Positions 29,090-39,445 of a stretch of DNA of 54,624 nt are shown here, one piece after another. Positions within the stretch are counted from its first letter, which is position 1. Every line of letters starts with the position of its first letter. Location of the stretch: contig NZ_JAMXFC010000028.1 in assembly GCF_025370755.1 (NCBI RefSeq), positions 31,914 to 86,537 on the forward strand. The letters are read 5' to 3'. Under the pieces are notes generated by a model. That model saw only the letters and a list, made by a program, of their open reading frames with translations, made no database searches and had not been told where the DNA came from. Source of the DNA: Laspinema sp. D2d (GTDB lineage: Bacteria > Cyanobacteriota > Cyanobacteriia > Cyanobacteriales > Laspinemataceae). The position numbers and the translations under genes are program-made.

Positions 29090-29965
29090 ATGTTTAAGCG
29101 TGTTTTAATTAGTACGGATTTGTCGGATGGCTTACTGCGCTTGGGAAAATTCTTACCGAGTTTAGCTGCCGGGGGGATAGAGCATATTGTATTTGTCCAT
29201 AGCGTTCCCCTGTGGACGAAAGGGCAAATTCCTCGGGAAGATACGGAAAAAATCACGGTGGCACGCGATCGCCTCAATGGCATTTTGACTCAGGTCCCGG
29301 ATGGGTTGCAAGTTGAGGTTGAGGTGCGATCGGGTAATCCGACTGAGAATATTCTCAAAGCGGCGGAACAGTACAAGAGCGAGGTGATTATTTTAGGAGC
29401 CTCCAACCGCAATTTACTGAGTGAACGCCTATTTGGGAGTACAACTCTCGATTTATCGGGACGAACTAATATTCCCCTGATGACTATTCCTACTGCACTG
29501 ATCTCTCCCTTAACCTCTGAGGAGTTGGATCTGCGCTGTCGGCATCTGTTCCGCTACATTTTGCTTCCCTATGCCGATACCCCAGCATCGGGGGTATTAA
29601 TCAAAGAGTTTAAGCGCTACGCTCAGAACCGTCCAGCTCATTCATTAGAACGCTGTATGTTAGCGTGGGTGATTGATGGCGGGGTTCTGCGAAATGTCCC
29701 GAAGGATTACAAACTCAAAGAAGCGCATGAAAAGTTAGCGCCGATCCAAGCCGAGTTAGAAGCGATCGGCTTGCAGGTGGATGTAGAAGTGCGCTTAGGT
29801 GAGCCAGTGCTGGATATTTTGGATTTAGCACAGATGTCTGATATCTGTGCCGTCGCACTGGCTTCTAATAGCTTAGGTAAAATTTTAGATTGGTTCCCCA
29901 GCTTTGCGGCAGAGGTCCTGCGGCGTAGTTGTGAACCTGTCATCTTTTTCCCCTCCCGGCGGTAA
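29090..29965 (+). CDS. Tandem universal stress protein (UspA family)
   Basis: The 291-residue protein has two Usp domains, about 1-135 and 150-288. Domain 1 starts MFKRVLISTDLSDG and keeps an ATP-loop-like GASNRNLLSERLFGST. Domain 2 is degenerate there (ALASNSLGKILDWFPSFAAE), which suggests only one nucleotide site. Usp proteins support survival under stress and growth arrest. The ATG has no Shine-Dalgarno sequence; it overlaps the end of a 29-codon frame, so translation could be coupled. Confidence 0.85.
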   Translation: MFKRVLISTDLSDGLLRLGKFLPSLAAGGIEHIVFVHSVPLWTKGQIPREDTEKITVARDRLNGILTQVPDGLQVEVEVRSGNPTENILKAAEQYKSEVIILGASNRNLLSERLFGSTTLDLSGRTNIPLMTIPTALISPLTSEELDLRCRHLFRYILLPYADTPASGVLIKEFKRYAQNRPAHSLERCMLAWVIDGGVLRNVPKDYKLKEAHEKLAPIQAELEAIGLQVDVEVRLGEPVLDILDLAQMSDICAVALASNSLGKILDWFPSFAAEVLRRSCEPVIFFPSRR

Positions 29966-29984
29966 TAGCCTTGAGTGACTCGGT

Positions 29985-30434
29985 TTAGTCCCCCAGGCGA
30001 GTCAGGGTGGCTTCCATTGCACTGGTTAAGTAATGGCCTGCTAAAATGCCGCTGGAATGATAGTAGGTATTGTGATTGAGGCGATGCAAGGTTTCAAACC
30101 CACTGCGTCGCTTTTTTTCATCCCCAAGGACCCAATAACGCTGAATAATTGTTTCCGGCGCGATCCATCCTTCTCCCTCCACTCGTCCAAGTTCGCTATG
30201 TTGGAGAACAAAAGTGTATTGGCGGTCCCCTACGTCAAAATGTCCCCGATATTGAAGGGTGATTTCTGGGCGATCGCTTCCGGGAAACACGAGCTTGGTC
30301 ACCATGTTAAACCAATCTTCGCGAGTCCATGCCACTAAAATTTTCCCGCTGACGGGAATAGTGGGAACATGGCGTTCTAACCAAGTGCCTTCAAGGGTCC
30401 AGCGACCCGGTTGCAGTAAAAATATATGATTCAC
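29985..30434 (-). CDS. Conserved hypothetical protein
   Basis: The 149-residue soluble protein belongs to no family I can name. It is beta-rich (MNHIFLLQPGRWTLEGTW, TLQYRGHFDVGDRQYTFVLQ, GEGWIAPETIIQRYWVLGD) with a conserved-looking His/Tyr-rich end (HRLNHNTYYHSSGILAGHYL). The pattern suggests a small ligand-binding barrel, but this is a guess. It converges with the universal stress gene (19-base gap). Confidence 0.75.
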   Translation of the reverse strand: MNHIFLLQPGRWTLEGTWLERHVPTIPVSGKILVAWTREDWFNMVTKLVFPGSDRPEITLQYRGHFDVGDRQYTFVLQHSELGRVEGEGWIAPETIIQRYWVLGDEKKRRSGFETLHRLNHNTYYHSSGILAGHYLTSAMEATLTRLGD

Positions 30435-30802
30435 GGCACCATATCCTTGCTTGAATTGCAGTCTGCCCCTATAGAATTTATATGGTACCAGGTTTTATGG
30501 AGCGTAGTTTTTAGTAGGGAGAAAATTTTGGGTAATTTTTAGCATAAAACTAGAAGAAGACCGGATAAGCTGTTGCCTATGTTAATTGGAGATTGAAAAA
30601 TTATGAACCCTTTGCAGTGCCGTACATCTTGCGCCATGCGGCCCGCTTTTACTTGAATTATAGGTTAAATCGGTACAGAATTTATGATTGATGTAAAATC
30701 GACATAATCTGCTGAGTAGGCGTCATAAATTTAGGCAGAGATGGTGATTGGCATAAAGCCTTTTGTACCCTATGGATACTCGATAATTTTTGCTTTAATA
30801 GT
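30435..30802. other. Gap between the hypothetical gene and anmK
   Basis: No gene is convincing in these 368 AT-rich bases. The only translatable item is a 17-codon frame behind GGAGATTGAAAAATT near 30603; I do not consider it supported. Confidence 0.35.
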
Positions 30803-31972
30803 TCATGAAATCGGATAATGAATGTCTCCCAAAAGGGCGGGGACTTTAGCGCCTGTACATTCAGGGAGATTTCCGGGAATTCCTTGTTGACGCCAATAGG
30901 CTAAAACGGCAAAGGCGATCGCCTCTTTAAAATCTGCATTTACCCCCCGATCATCCGTCGTTAACACCGCTACAGATTGACCATAGATTTCCTGTAAGCG
31001 GGTTTGTAACCGTTGTTTTAAATAAAGGTTGCGACTGCCACCGCCACATAACAGGACCCGACTGGGGGGGACAGGTAAAAAGGAACGATAGTTGATGGCG
31101 ATCGCCTCAACGGTGAGTTCCGTCAGGGTTGCCAGCAAATCCTCGGGACTGAGGGAATAGGATTCGGCATCAGAGAGACACTCTCGAAAATAGTCCCATC
31201 CAAATAATTCTCGTCCCGTAGACTTCGGGGGCGGTTCGTGGAAAAATGGATGTTGAAGCCAATGATCCAGTAAAGGTTGGCAAGGGACACCTGTGGCAGC
31301 CCAAGCCCCATCGCGATCGTAGGTGGCTTCCCCATTGGTAAGGTATTGAACAGCTAAATCAATCAGGCTATTTCCAGGACCCGTATCCCATCCCAGCATC
31401 TGAGAAGAATCAGAACCCTTAGAGGAGGAATTCTCATAAGGGGGAATAAATGCCACATTGCCGATGCCACCAATATTTTGAACACATTGATAATGGTGGC
31501 GATCGCCCAAGAGGTAGAGGTCCACTTTGGGAACTAGAGGCGCACCTTGTCCTCCGGCGGCGATATCTGCGGCGCGAAAGTTGGTAATAGTGGGAATTCC
31601 CGTGAGTTTGGCAATCACTGCACCTCGTCCTAATTGCAGACTGTACCCGAGTTGTTTTGTCTGAGGAGGACGATGGTAAACGGTTTGTCCATGAGAACCA
31701 ATTAACTCTACCGAATTGTTTCCTTGCAGGGTTAAGGCAGCATCGGCAAAAGTTTGGGCGATCGCATCATCCAATTGGGCAAATTCCGCCATTGATATAG
31801 AATCCCCAGCACAAACCCCTAAAATTTTTTGTCGCAGGGGTTCAGGATAGGGATAGGTTGTGCCTGCTATCCAGTCCACCTGGAGATCAGATTCGCCTCC
31901 GGAGATATCCACCATAGCCGCATCAATGCCATCGACGGAAGTGCCACTAATTAAGCCAATTACTCGGGTCAT
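30803..31972 (-). CDS. anmK: Anhydro-N-acetylmuramic acid kinase AnmK
   Basis: The 389-residue sugar kinase phosphorylates and opens 1,6-anhydroMurNAc to MurNAc-6-phosphate in peptidoglycan recycling. It starts [20 protein letters not shown] with the phosphate-binding [23 protein letters not shown] and [13 protein letters not shown] (catalytic Asp) and the CGGGSRN adenosine motif follow. The ATG at 31972 is preferred over 32035, because the earlier 21 residues are not family-like. It is isolated from other wall genes here. Confidence 0.94.
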   Translation of the reverse strand: MTRVIGLISGTSVDGIDAAMVDISGGESDLQVDWIAGTTYPYPEPLRQKILGVCAGDSISMAEFAQLDDAIAQTFADAALTLQGNNSVELIGSHGQTVYHRPPQTKQLGYSLQLGRGAVIAKLTGIPTITNFRAADIAAGGQGAPLVPKVDLYLLGDRHHYQCVQNIGGIGNVAFIPPYENSSSKGSDSSQMLGWDTGPGNSLIDLAVQYLTNGEATYDRDGAWAATGVPCQPLLDHWLQHPFFHEPPPKSTGRELFGWDYFRECLSDAESYSLSPEDLLATLTELTVEAIAINYRSFLPVPPSRVLLCGGGSRNLYLKQRLQTRLQEIYGQSVAVLTTDDRGVNADFKEAIAFAVLAYWRQQGIPGNLPECTGAKVPALLGDIHYPIS

Positions 31973-32201
31973 GAGTTCGGTGAATTTGCCAATGGTGTTG
32001 ATTCTACAACCAATGGGATCGTAAGGGAACTCCACAAAATAAAATCTTCTATAAAATAAAATCTTCTATCAGAGATCCCCCCAACCCCCCAAAAGAGAAC
32101 GCCAATCGGCTTGAATAATTGGGCATTACTTCTAATGCAGAAGTTTTTTTATGGAAATCCCTAATGAGAGACATTCTGTGAGAAGGGCTTTGTGAAGCAG
32201 T

Positions 32202-32232
32202 AACACCGGGCAGGGATTTTACGCCCGGTGTT
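32202..32232 (-). terminator. Stem-loop between the RND pump gene and anmK
   Basis: AACACCGGGC and GCCCGGTGTT form a perfect 10-bp stem with an 11-base loop, 28 bases beyond the RND stop codon. Neither strand has a strong T-run, so termination efficiency is uncertain. Confidence 0.5.
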
Positions 32233-32259
32233 GCTTTGATTCGGGTTCGGAATGGGCTG

Positions 32260-35200
32260 TTATTTTAAGCCAAGAACCTTGATTTTATCCTTTTTACCTT
32301 GGAGGGCTTTTAACTTGCGACGGTGACGCGATTTGCCGTCTATGAGGTTTTTCAGGAAATTTTGGAATCCATCAATGTAGGTGAATAAAACAGGGATAAC
32401 AATTAAGGTTAAGAGGGTAGAGGTGGAAAATCCACCAATGACGGCGATCGCCATTGGAGAACGGACTTCACCTCCAGCCCCAATTTCTAGGGCGATCGGC
32501 ATCATTCCGGCGATCGTGGAAAGGGCAGTCATGAAAATGGGTCGTAATCGGGAAACTCCGGCTTCTATAATGGCTGGAACTTGTCGCATTCCTTGTTGTT
32601 GATTGGCGAGGGTACAATCGACTAACAAAATGGCATTTTTGGTGACTAATCCCATCAGCATGACAATTCCAATTAGGGCGAATAGTCCTAATTCTTTTTG
32701 GGTAACCATTAGTCCGAGAAGTGCGCCGCCAATGGAGAGGGGGAGGGCCGCCATAATCGTGACGGGATGCAAGAAATTGTTATACAACAGGACTAAAATG
32801 GCAAAAATTGAGAGGACCGCGAGTCCTAGTGCCCCCAAGAAACGCCCGAAAATTTCTTGCATAATTTTGGCATCTCCCGAGGATTGTTTTTCCACCCCTG
32901 GCGGGAGTGTCATCCCCGGTAGCGCTTCGACTTGTGCGAGGGCATCGCCTAGGGAAACTCCTTGTAAATTGGCTTCAATGGAGACTTGACGGGCGCGATC
33001 ATAGCGATCGATTTGGGCGGGACCACTGCCAAGAACAATGTTAGCAACCGCAGATAAGGGGACTAAATCCCCAGATTGACTGGGAATTTCCAGATTACCG
33101 ATCGCCTTGAGGTCATTGCGATAGCTTTCTGATAACCAGACTCGGATGGGAATTTGGCGATCGCTTAACTCAAATTTCGCTAAATTTGCCTCATTATCCC
33201 CGAGAGTTGCCAGGGATGCAGTCCGGGCGATCGCCTGGACAGATACGCCCAAATCCGCTGCCCGTTGGGGGTCGGGTTTAATCAAAATCTCGGGTTTAAC
33301 TATAGAGGCACTAGATGACACTTCTACCAATCCTGGGAGTTCGCGCATCTGTCGTTCTAACGTATCTGCTGCCTCTTGCAAAGCCGTAGGATTCTCACTT
33401 TTTAGCACGATAGATAAAGCTTTGCTACTTCCCCCCGCCCCAGCCGACTGGAAACTAATTCTTGCACCGGGAATTTTGATAAACTCTTCTCGCATTTGTT
33501 GCTCAAAAACTTGTTGGGAAACCTCGCGCTCCTTTTTGGGCAACAAGTTGACATACAATGTAGCGGTGTTTAGTTCCCGAGATGCGCCGCCACTGCCCAC
33601 CGTTGCCAGCACACTTCCCACCGCTGGATGTTGTTTTAGCAGGGCGATCGTGCGTTGGGCTGTGCGATCGGTCTCCACCAGAGTAGAACCGGGCGGAAGT
33701 TCCATATTTACCGTACTCAACCCCGTATCCCCACTATTAAACAAACCCGTAGGAATATAAGGCACTAACTGCAAACTAGCAATAAAGAAAGCAAACGCAA
33801 TGACCAACGTCATCACCCGATGTTTTAGCGCCCAAGTGAGAGCGGTGCGATAGGGCGTAATTTTTCGACGGGGGGAGTTGGGCAATTCTTCAGTTGCCGT
33901 TCCCATTGGGTTCTTCTGACTTCTCCGTTTTTGGCTGGAAGAGTGCTTGTCTTTGAGCAAATAGGCGCTTAACATCGGCGTGATTGTCGTTGCCACCAAG
34001 GTAGAAAACATGGTAGAAACCGAAACCGTCACCCCAAAAGGTTGGAAAAACTGACCGGGAATTCCTCCCATAAATGCCACGGGCAAAAAGACCGCCACAA
34101 TCGTTGCTGTCGTGGCTAACACGGCTAACCCAATTTCTTGGGCCGCATCGATCGCCGCCTGATAGGGTCTTTTGCCCATTTTTAAATGTTGGTCGATATT
34201 TTCAATCATACAGATTGCATCATCGACTAAATTTCCCACCGCCAGAGATAGAGCCAACAACGTCATCCCGTTCAAGGTATAATCCAGCATCCCCATGACC
34301 ATAAAGGTGGGAATAATAGATAGGGGTAAGGCAGCCGCCGTAATTAACGTAGCCCGCCAATCCCATAAGAATAAACCCACTACGGCAACAGTTAGGACAC
34401 AGCCCATGACTAAGGCATCAATTGAGGCTTGATAGGAGTCACGAATCTCATTGGCGCGGGTGAAAATCAGTTCAAACTCGATATCATCCGGGAGAGTTTT
34501 TTGCAGTTCCTGGATGCTTTCGCGGACTCCTTCCTCGACAGTAACCAAAGTGCTGCCGGTACTCCGCAATACGGAAAAGGCAACCACAGGGGTGGCAATT
34601 TCTCCCGGGTTGCTGGTTTGGGTTGGGGAATTGACACTCTCTTGAGTAGACCAGAATCGGGCGCTTTGTTGGGGTTCGGCGAATCCATCGATGACGTTAG
34701 CGACACTTTCTAGAGGAACCGCTTCCCCCGAAGGGAGGACGATGCGGTTCTGGCGCAACGCTTCGACGGTTTTCGCGGAACCAAGGGTGCGAATAGTGTT
34801 TTCACTGCCACCGACTTGGGAACGACCCCCAGGAAGGTTAATATTTAAGCTACGAATTTGGTCGTTGATTTGGGTGGCAGTAATTCCCAGGGCTTTGATG
34901 CGAACCGGGTCGAGTTCAATCAGGATTTCGCGGTCCACGCCCCCAATGCGATTGATTTGAGCTACTCCTGGAACCGCCAGGATAGCACGAGCAATCGGGC
35001 GATCGACTAAATCGCTCAATTCTTCCACACTACGCCGATCGGACCGCAGGGCGTAGGTGAGAATGGGTCCCCCGGCAAAGTCGAGGCGGCTAACAATGGG
35101 GTCGTTAATATCTTGGGGTAAGTCTTGGCGAATTTGCGCGATCGCATTGCGAACATCATTCGTGGCGCGATCGCTATCAGTTCCCAAGATAAAGTTAATG

Positions 35201-35481
35201 GTAGTCGTGGATATCCCATCGGTGACGGTGGAGATCAACTCGTCAATATTCCCCAACCCCGCAACAGCATCTTCAACTTTTCGGGTAACCTGGGTTTCGA
35301 GTTCCGTCGGTCCTGCACCCGTTTGGGTGACCGTAATACTCACAATGGGAATATCAATGTTGGGATTTTCATCAATACCCAACTGACCAAAGCTCATCCA
35401 GCCCACCACTGTCAAAATTAGAAACATGACTAAGGTGGGAACTGGGCTTTTGATAGACCAAGTGGAGATGTGAAAAGACAT
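32260..35481 (-). CDS. RND-family efflux pump (AcrB/HAE type)
   Basis: The 1073-residue inner-membrane proton-driven exporter of the hydrophobe/amphiphile efflux class has the usual two-fold layout. TM1 is near residue 15, with a large periplasmic porter domain, TM2-6 around 355-510, a Ser/Lys-rich cytoplasmic linker, a second periplasmic domain and TM8-12 near the end. The proton-relay residues are present: the Asp pair in [13 protein letters not shown] (TM4) and Lys in TKNAILLVD (TM10). It follows its membrane fusion partner (35698-37554) on the same strand across 216 bases of microsatellite. No TolC-type channel gene is nearby. The substrate is unknown; it is not a CusA/CzcA metal type, as the relevant Met/Glu signature is not evident. 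Confidence 0.93.
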   Translation of the reverse strand: MSFHISTWSIKSPVPTLVMFLILTVVGWMSFGQLGIDENPNIDIPIVSITVTQTGAGPTELETQVTRKVEDAVAGLGNIDELISTVTDGISTTTINFILGTDSDRATNDVRNAIAQIRQDLPQDINDPIVSRLDFAGGPILTYALRSDRRSVEELSDLVDRPIARAILAVPGVAQINRIGGVDREILIELDPVRIKALGITATQINDQIRSLNINLPGGRSQVGGSENTIRTLGSAKTVEALRQNRIVLPSGEAVPLESVANVIDGFAEPQQSARFWSTQESVNSPTQTSNPGEIATPVVAFSVLRSTGSTLVTVEEGVRESIQELQKTLPDDIEFELIFTRANEIRDSYQASIDALVMGCVLTVAVVGLFLWDWRATLITAAALPLSIIPTFMVMGMLDYTLNGMTLLALSLAVGNLVDDAICMIENIDQHLKMGKRPYQAAIDAAQEIGLAVLATTATIVAVFLPVAFMGGIPGQFFQPFGVTVSVSTMFSTLVATTITPMLSAYLLKDKHSSSQKRRSQKNPMGTATEELPNSPRRKITPYRTALTWALKHRVMTLVIAFAFFIASLQLVPYIPTGLFNSGDTGLSTVNMELPPGSTLVETDRTAQRTIALLKQHPAVGSVLATVGSGGASRELNTATLYVNLLPKKEREVSQQVFEQQMREEFIKIPGARISFQSAGAGGSSKALSIVLKSENPTALQEAADTLERQMRELPGLVEVSSSASIVKPEILIKPDPQRAADLGVSVQAIARTASLATLGDNEANLAKFELSDRQIPIRVWLSESYRNDLKAIGNLEIPSQSGDLVPLSAVANIVLGSGPAQIDRYDRARQVSIEANLQGVSLGDALAQVEALPGMTLPPGVEKQSSGDAKIMQEIFGRFLGALGLAVLSIFAILVLLYNNFLHPVTIMAALPLSIGGALLGLMVTQKELGLFALIGIVMLMGLVTKNAILLVDCTLANQQQGMRQVPAIIEAGVSRLRPIFMTALSTIAGMMPIALEIGAGGEVRSPMAIAVIGGFSTSTLLTLIVIPVLFTYIDGFQNFLKNLIDGKSRHRRKLKALQGKKDKIKVLGLK

Positions 35482-35504
35482 GAGCGGATGTAGGGGGTAG
35501 TTTG

Positions 35505-35697
35505 AGGATGGGGAGGGTGGGCGGGATGGGAGAGATGGGGAGGATGGGGGAGATGGGGAGGATGGGGGGGATGGGGAGGATAGGGAGGATATGACTTCAG
35601 TCCTGACGTTGAACGGGGTATAACATATTCAGTTAATCTACCGTCTCTCCCCCATCCTCCCCATCTCCCCCATCTCCCCCATCCCCCATCTCCTAAG
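35505..35697. repeat. Inverted G-rich/C-rich microsatellite between the efflux genes
   Basis: A G-rich block (GGGGAGGAT/GGGGGAGAT units, about 35505-35588) is followed, 55 bases on, by a C-rich block (about 35645-35695). GGGAGATGGGGAGGATGGGG in the first is the exact complement of CCCCATCCTCCCCATCTCCC in the second. A transcript across it could form a long G/C stem. The G-runs could instead form quadruplexes. Confidence 0.8.
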
Positions 35698-37554
35698 CTA
35701 AAGCTCAACCTGGGGACTTGGAGTGAGTTCGTCAGCAATGCGAATCCGATCGCCATCTTTTAGATAAGCAGCCCCCTCGACTACCACGCGATCGCCTAGG
35801 GACAGTCCACTTTTAATTTCTACTCGGGTGCTACTGAGGTCCGTGGGGGAACCGGAAGCCACCTCACCCACTTCTACGGGCTGTGCCTGGACGATATCTT
35901 GTCCTACTAAGCGATAGACGATCGCTGAACCATCGGCTTGGGGTAATACGGCTTTCCCAGGAATCGTAATCGATTGAGCCGCACTGGTGGTAATTCCTGC
36001 CCTTAAAAACATCCCCGGTCTTAAAATTGAATCTGAGGGCAAACTAACTTTAACCGTTGCTTGACGGCTTTCTTCATCGACCAAGGGGGCAATTTCTCTG
36101 ACGGTCCCAGCGACTTTAATCCGGCTATCTGCATCCGAGGTAACTTCAACAGGTGCGCCGATTTGGATCTGAGATAATTGAGTTTCGGGAATTTTGACTT
36201 GGAGTTCCAGTTGACCATTCGCAATAATCGAAAACAGTTGTTTTGTATTACTGGTCACATCCCCAACTCGGGCAACTCTTTCAGCCAGAATACCGGCTTT
36301 TGGTGCGCGGACCACGGTGCGTTCTTGTTGGGTTTCCACCTGTTGCGCCCGGGCTTGGGTACTGCGGAGGCTGGCGGCGGAACTGTTGGCATTGGCGCGG
36401 GCGCTGTCGAGTTGCGATCGCGCGATCCGGACATTGGCAATGGCGCTTTCCAGTCGGGCTTGAGCACTGCTGACGTTGGATTCAGCACTTTGCACCCGCG
36501 CTTTAGTAATCTCAATATTGGAGTTGGCGCTGACGACTCGGGACCTCATGCTCGCAATATTCGCCTCACTACTGGCAATCCGAGCTTCGGCACTTTTAAT
36601 ATTAGCCTGGGCGACGCGCACCCGTTCTCGGGCGTTTTCTGCGGCAGTGCTGCGGGTTTCCAGTTCTTGGGTGGAAACGGCCCCAGCTTCGGCTAATTGT
36701 TGATAGCGATCTCGTTCTCGTTCAGCTTGGGCGAGTTCGGCTTGGGCTTGGGCGAGACTGGCGCGGGTTTGTTCAAGTCCCGCTTCTGCTTCGGCTTTGG
36801 CGGCGACTGCTTGGGAAACCTCTGATGTGGCTTCGGAGAGGGCTGCGGCGACTTGTCCTGACCCAGCTTCTACTTCGGCTTTGGCGGCGATCGCTGTGGC
36901 AACAGCGGCTTCGGCTTCGGATTGGGTGGCGAGGGCTTGGGATACCGCAGCTTCGGCAATGGCGATCGCGGCTTGTTTGTCTGCTACCGTGGATCTCGCT
37001 GAGTCGATTTGAGCCTCGGCTTCCGTAATTTGCGATCGCTCTACGGCATCATCAAGGGTTGCCAAAACCTGCCCTGCTTCTACCAAATCTCCCTCATCCA
37101 CTAAAACTTGCTTAATTTGCAAGCCGGAGGCTTGAGGCAGTACAGGCAATAGGTCATAAGCTTGAACCGTCCCCGTGGCGTCTAAGGACCTTTCTACTCG
37201 GGCATTTTCTGCGATCGCCACGGTGACGGTTTGATTAGCAACGGGTTGAGCATTCGGCACTTCTGCCGCCACTCCCGAAGAATTCCCCGCTGTTTCTCCC
37301 TGGGGTTTATTATTCAAGAGCTGCATTCCCCCGAGGGCGATCGCCACCCCAATTCCCACCCCTACCATGAGTTTTTTCCAGTCGCTCGCTCTTGAGGGGG
37401 CGGCAAGCCCAGTCCTGTCCTGGGCGGACTCCTCTGAATCCTCTACCGTCTCCAATTTAAGACCAGACTCGTGAGGCAGGCTCTCTGAGTCTTGAATCTC
37501 TGGGTTTTCCATTGTGTCCTCAGTCTCCGCTTGTGAGAAAGCCCCTTTCCTCAT
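35698..37554 (-). CDS. RND membrane fusion protein with an unusually long coiled-coil hairpin
   Basis: The 618-residue periplasmic adaptor couples the RND pump downstream to an outer-membrane channel. Order: acidic cytoplasmic tail 1-60, TM anchor 62-80, first lipoyl half 120-172 ([20 protein letters not shown]), Ala/Glu-rich coiled coil 173-412 with a turn near 288-298 (EAGAVSTQE), second lipoyl half ([20 protein letters not shown]), then beta-barrel and membrane-proximal domains. Typical adaptors are about 380-450 residues with a much shorter hairpin. ATG 37512 ([14 protein letters not shown] upstream) is an alternative start. The gene precedes the pump gene in a probable operon. Confidence 0.9.
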   Translation of the reverse strand: MRKGAFSQAETEDTMENPEIQDSESLPHESGLKLETVEDSEESAQDRTGLAAPSRASDWKKLMVGVGIGVAIALGGMQLLNNKPQGETAGNSSGVAAEVPNAQPVANQTVTVAIAENARVERSLDATGTVQAYDLLPVLPQASGLQIKQVLVDEGDLVEAGQVLATLDDAVERSQITEAEAQIDSARSTVADKQAAIAIAEAAVSQALATQSEAEAAVATAIAAKAEVEAGSGQVAAALSEATSEVSQAVAAKAEAEAGLEQTRASLAQAQAELAQAERERDRYQQLAEAGAVSTQELETRSTAAENARERVRVAQANIKSAEARIASSEANIASMRSRVVSANSNIEITKARVQSAESNVSSAQARLESAIANVRIARSQLDSARANANSSAASLRSTQARAQQVETQQERTVVRAPKAGILAERVARVGDVTSNTKQLFSIIANGQLELQVKIPETQLSQIQIGAPVEVTSDADSRIKVAGTVREIAPLVDEESRQATVKVSLPSDSILRPGMFLRAGITTSAAQSITIPGKAVLPQADGSAIVYRLVGQDIVQAQPVEVGEVASGSPTDLSSTRVEIKSGLSLGDRVVVEGAAYLKDGDRIRIADELTPSPQVEL

Positions 37555-38197
37555 TTTCCCCCCAAGTCTTTAAGCGTTATAAATTTAAGCGGTGTTTGCA
37601 AAGAAACATTGCAATTTGTTTCATTTCTTAAATTTTAATAGAATTTGTTCGCTTTAGGGAAGTCAGTTTTATGACAAACCTTCATATTCTCAATCTTTTA
37701 ATATTGCAAATTATCTATCAGCAATTTTACAGCAGTTAAAACTACCCAAATTGAGCATCGATTCCCACTAAAACTGCTGAAAGCATTCTAGGTTTTTAAC
37801 GAAAATTAAACTACAATAGTAAGTTTGTCTTTCCAAATTTTGCCCTTCCCCTAATTGGGGTCAGGGGAAAAATCGGGTTACTTTCTCAAAATTCTGCTCA
37901 GGAAACAGAAGCAGAAGATAACCCTAAACCAGGGGATAGAATAGTCCAGGTTAAAACAATCGCAACCCACCGGAGAAAGGAGGGAAACTGCCGGAAGAGA
38001 AGCGGCACCGGAAGAAGCGAGGATCCAAAGCCTAGACTTTTCGGATCAGGACAAGAGGAATCAGACCCAGAGCAAACCGGGGTAACTTTTGATGCCAAGA
38101 TAGATAAATAGATAAAGATGGGATAAATAAAAAGAAGAACCATCTGTAACTCCTGCAAACCCGGGAAAAAGAACTCTGCAAAGCGCGAGTACCAACT
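37555..38197. other. Divergent gap upstream of the efflux operon and HD gene
   Basis: These 643 bases are AT-rich on the left, with several TAATAG/TACAAT-like words. The right side has a marked purine-rich strand (about 37900-38130), including GATAAATAGATAAAGATGGG. A short hairpin CCCCTAATTGGGG lies near 37853. An 86-codon minus frame (37898-38158) lacks protein-like features. Promoters for both flanking genes must lie here, but none is clear-cut. Confidence 0.4.
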
Positions 38198-39028
38198 ATG
38201 CTGAATACCACTGAAATACTAATCGACAACTTTGTGCAAAAGCTGAGGGAAGGCTACCGCCGAACCTACGGAGGATATAAACCGGACTACGAGGATATTA
38301 TTGCCTGGGCGGGGAGCATGGCTTTGGAAAATATTGCCAACAGTGATGCCCTGTACCACAATGTCGAACATACCATCTTAGTGACCTTGGTGGGACAGGA
38401 GATCATGAGAGGCAAGCATATCCGGGAAGGGGGTGTCTCTTGTGAAGGATGGCTTCATTTCATTATTTCCCTGGTTTGTCATGATATTGGCTATGTCAAG
38501 GGTGTGTGCCGACAGGACAACAATGGATGGTATGCCACGGGACATAATGGCGAAATGATTCAGCTCAAACCGGGGTCCAGCGATGCGGGACTGACGCCGT
38601 ATCACGTCGATCGCGCCAAACTGTTTATTGACGAACGGTTTGGGGGTCATAAACTGATTGATGCCGAAGAGATTAAGTACAATATCGAACTCACCCGCTT
38701 TCCCGTCCCGAAAGCGGAGGATCATCAAGATACGATTAACTATCCTGGGATGGTGCGGGCGGCAGATCTCATCGGACAACTGAGCGATCCGCGTTATTTG
38801 AAAAAAATTGGGGCGTTGTTCTATGAATTTGAAGAAACCGGCACCAATGCGGTACTCGGCTATAAACATCCTGGAGATTTACGGAAGAACTATCCCAAGT
38901 TTTATTGGAATGGGGTTTTCCCCTATGTGAAAGATGCTTTAGAATATCTAACCCTCACCCAACAAGGAAAACAGGTGGTTGCTAATCTCTACTCTAATGT
39001 TTTTGTCGTTGAACATGAGAGTACCTAA
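38198..39028 (+). CDS. HD-domain metal-dependent phosphohydrolase
   Basis: The 276-residue protein has the HD superfamily metal ligands in order: His in YHNVEHTILV (near 53-57), the His-Asp pair in VCHDIGYVKG (near 95), and Asp in VRAADLIGQLSDP (near 188). HD proteins hydrolyse phosphomonoesters or cyclic nucleotides. A second-messenger phosphodiesterase role is possible, and an adenylate cyclase is encoded 30 kb away, but there is no direct evidence. No sensory domain is fused. It lies alone between two repeat-rich gaps. Confidence 0.88.
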   Translation: MLNTTEILIDNFVQKLREGYRRTYGGYKPDYEDIIAWAGSMALENIANSDALYHNVEHTILVTLVGQEIMRGKHIREGGVSCEGWLHFIISLVCHDIGYVKGVCRQDNNGWYATGHNGEMIQLKPGSSDAGLTPYHVDRAKLFIDERFGGHKLIDAEEIKYNIELTRFPVPKAEDHQDTINYPGMVRAADLIGQLSDPRYLKKIGALFYEFEETGTNAVLGYKHPGDLRKNYPKFYWNGVFPYVKDALEYLTLTQQGKQVVANLYSNVFVVEHEST

Positions 39029-39125
39029 GAGTAATCAGCGCCAACGGTGAAACTCGCACAAAACAATCCATCTGACCAAAATGGGAAAGGTGGAGGGGTG
39101 ATGCCTTTACAACAGTAGGTTTTTA

Positions 39126-39312
39126 CTTCCGGTCCCCTCCCCTTGGCAAGGGGAGGGTTAGGGTGGGGTTCCTCGTGAGGTGCGATCGCACGTCACGATA
39201 GAAATAGGTCGGACTAGCCTCCATACAGGGGCGATCGCCTCCTGATGAGTGTGTGACGTGGCGATACGAGGAGACCCCACCCTAACCCTCCCCTTGCCAA
39301 GGGGAGGGGACA
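39126..39312. repeat. MITE-like composite element, copy 3
   Basis: The left end CTTCCGGTCCCCTCCCCTTG (39126) is mirrored by the right end ACCCCACCCTAACCCTCCCC to GGGGAGGGGACAAGAGG. The interior, shorter than in copies 1 and 2, keeps AGCCTCCATACAGG and GAGTGTGTGACGTGGCGAT. The 417-base gap 39029-39445 otherwise shows nothing. Confidence 0.72.
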
Positions 39313-39445
39313 AGAGGCAGTTGATTGTAAGGTGAATCACCATAGGGGTGGTGCCTAGAGAAGGGGGCGATGGAGTCAAAGGTTTGGCCTCAGCCCCTTA
39401 AAATTAAGGAGGCAAAATGTCTATAAAGAAAGCCCCTTTTGATTC

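Noticed and set aside
37898-38158. 86-codon minus-strand frame upstream of the HD gene
   Set aside because: It is the complement of a purine-rich stretch, giving Ser/Leu/Pro bias without domain features.
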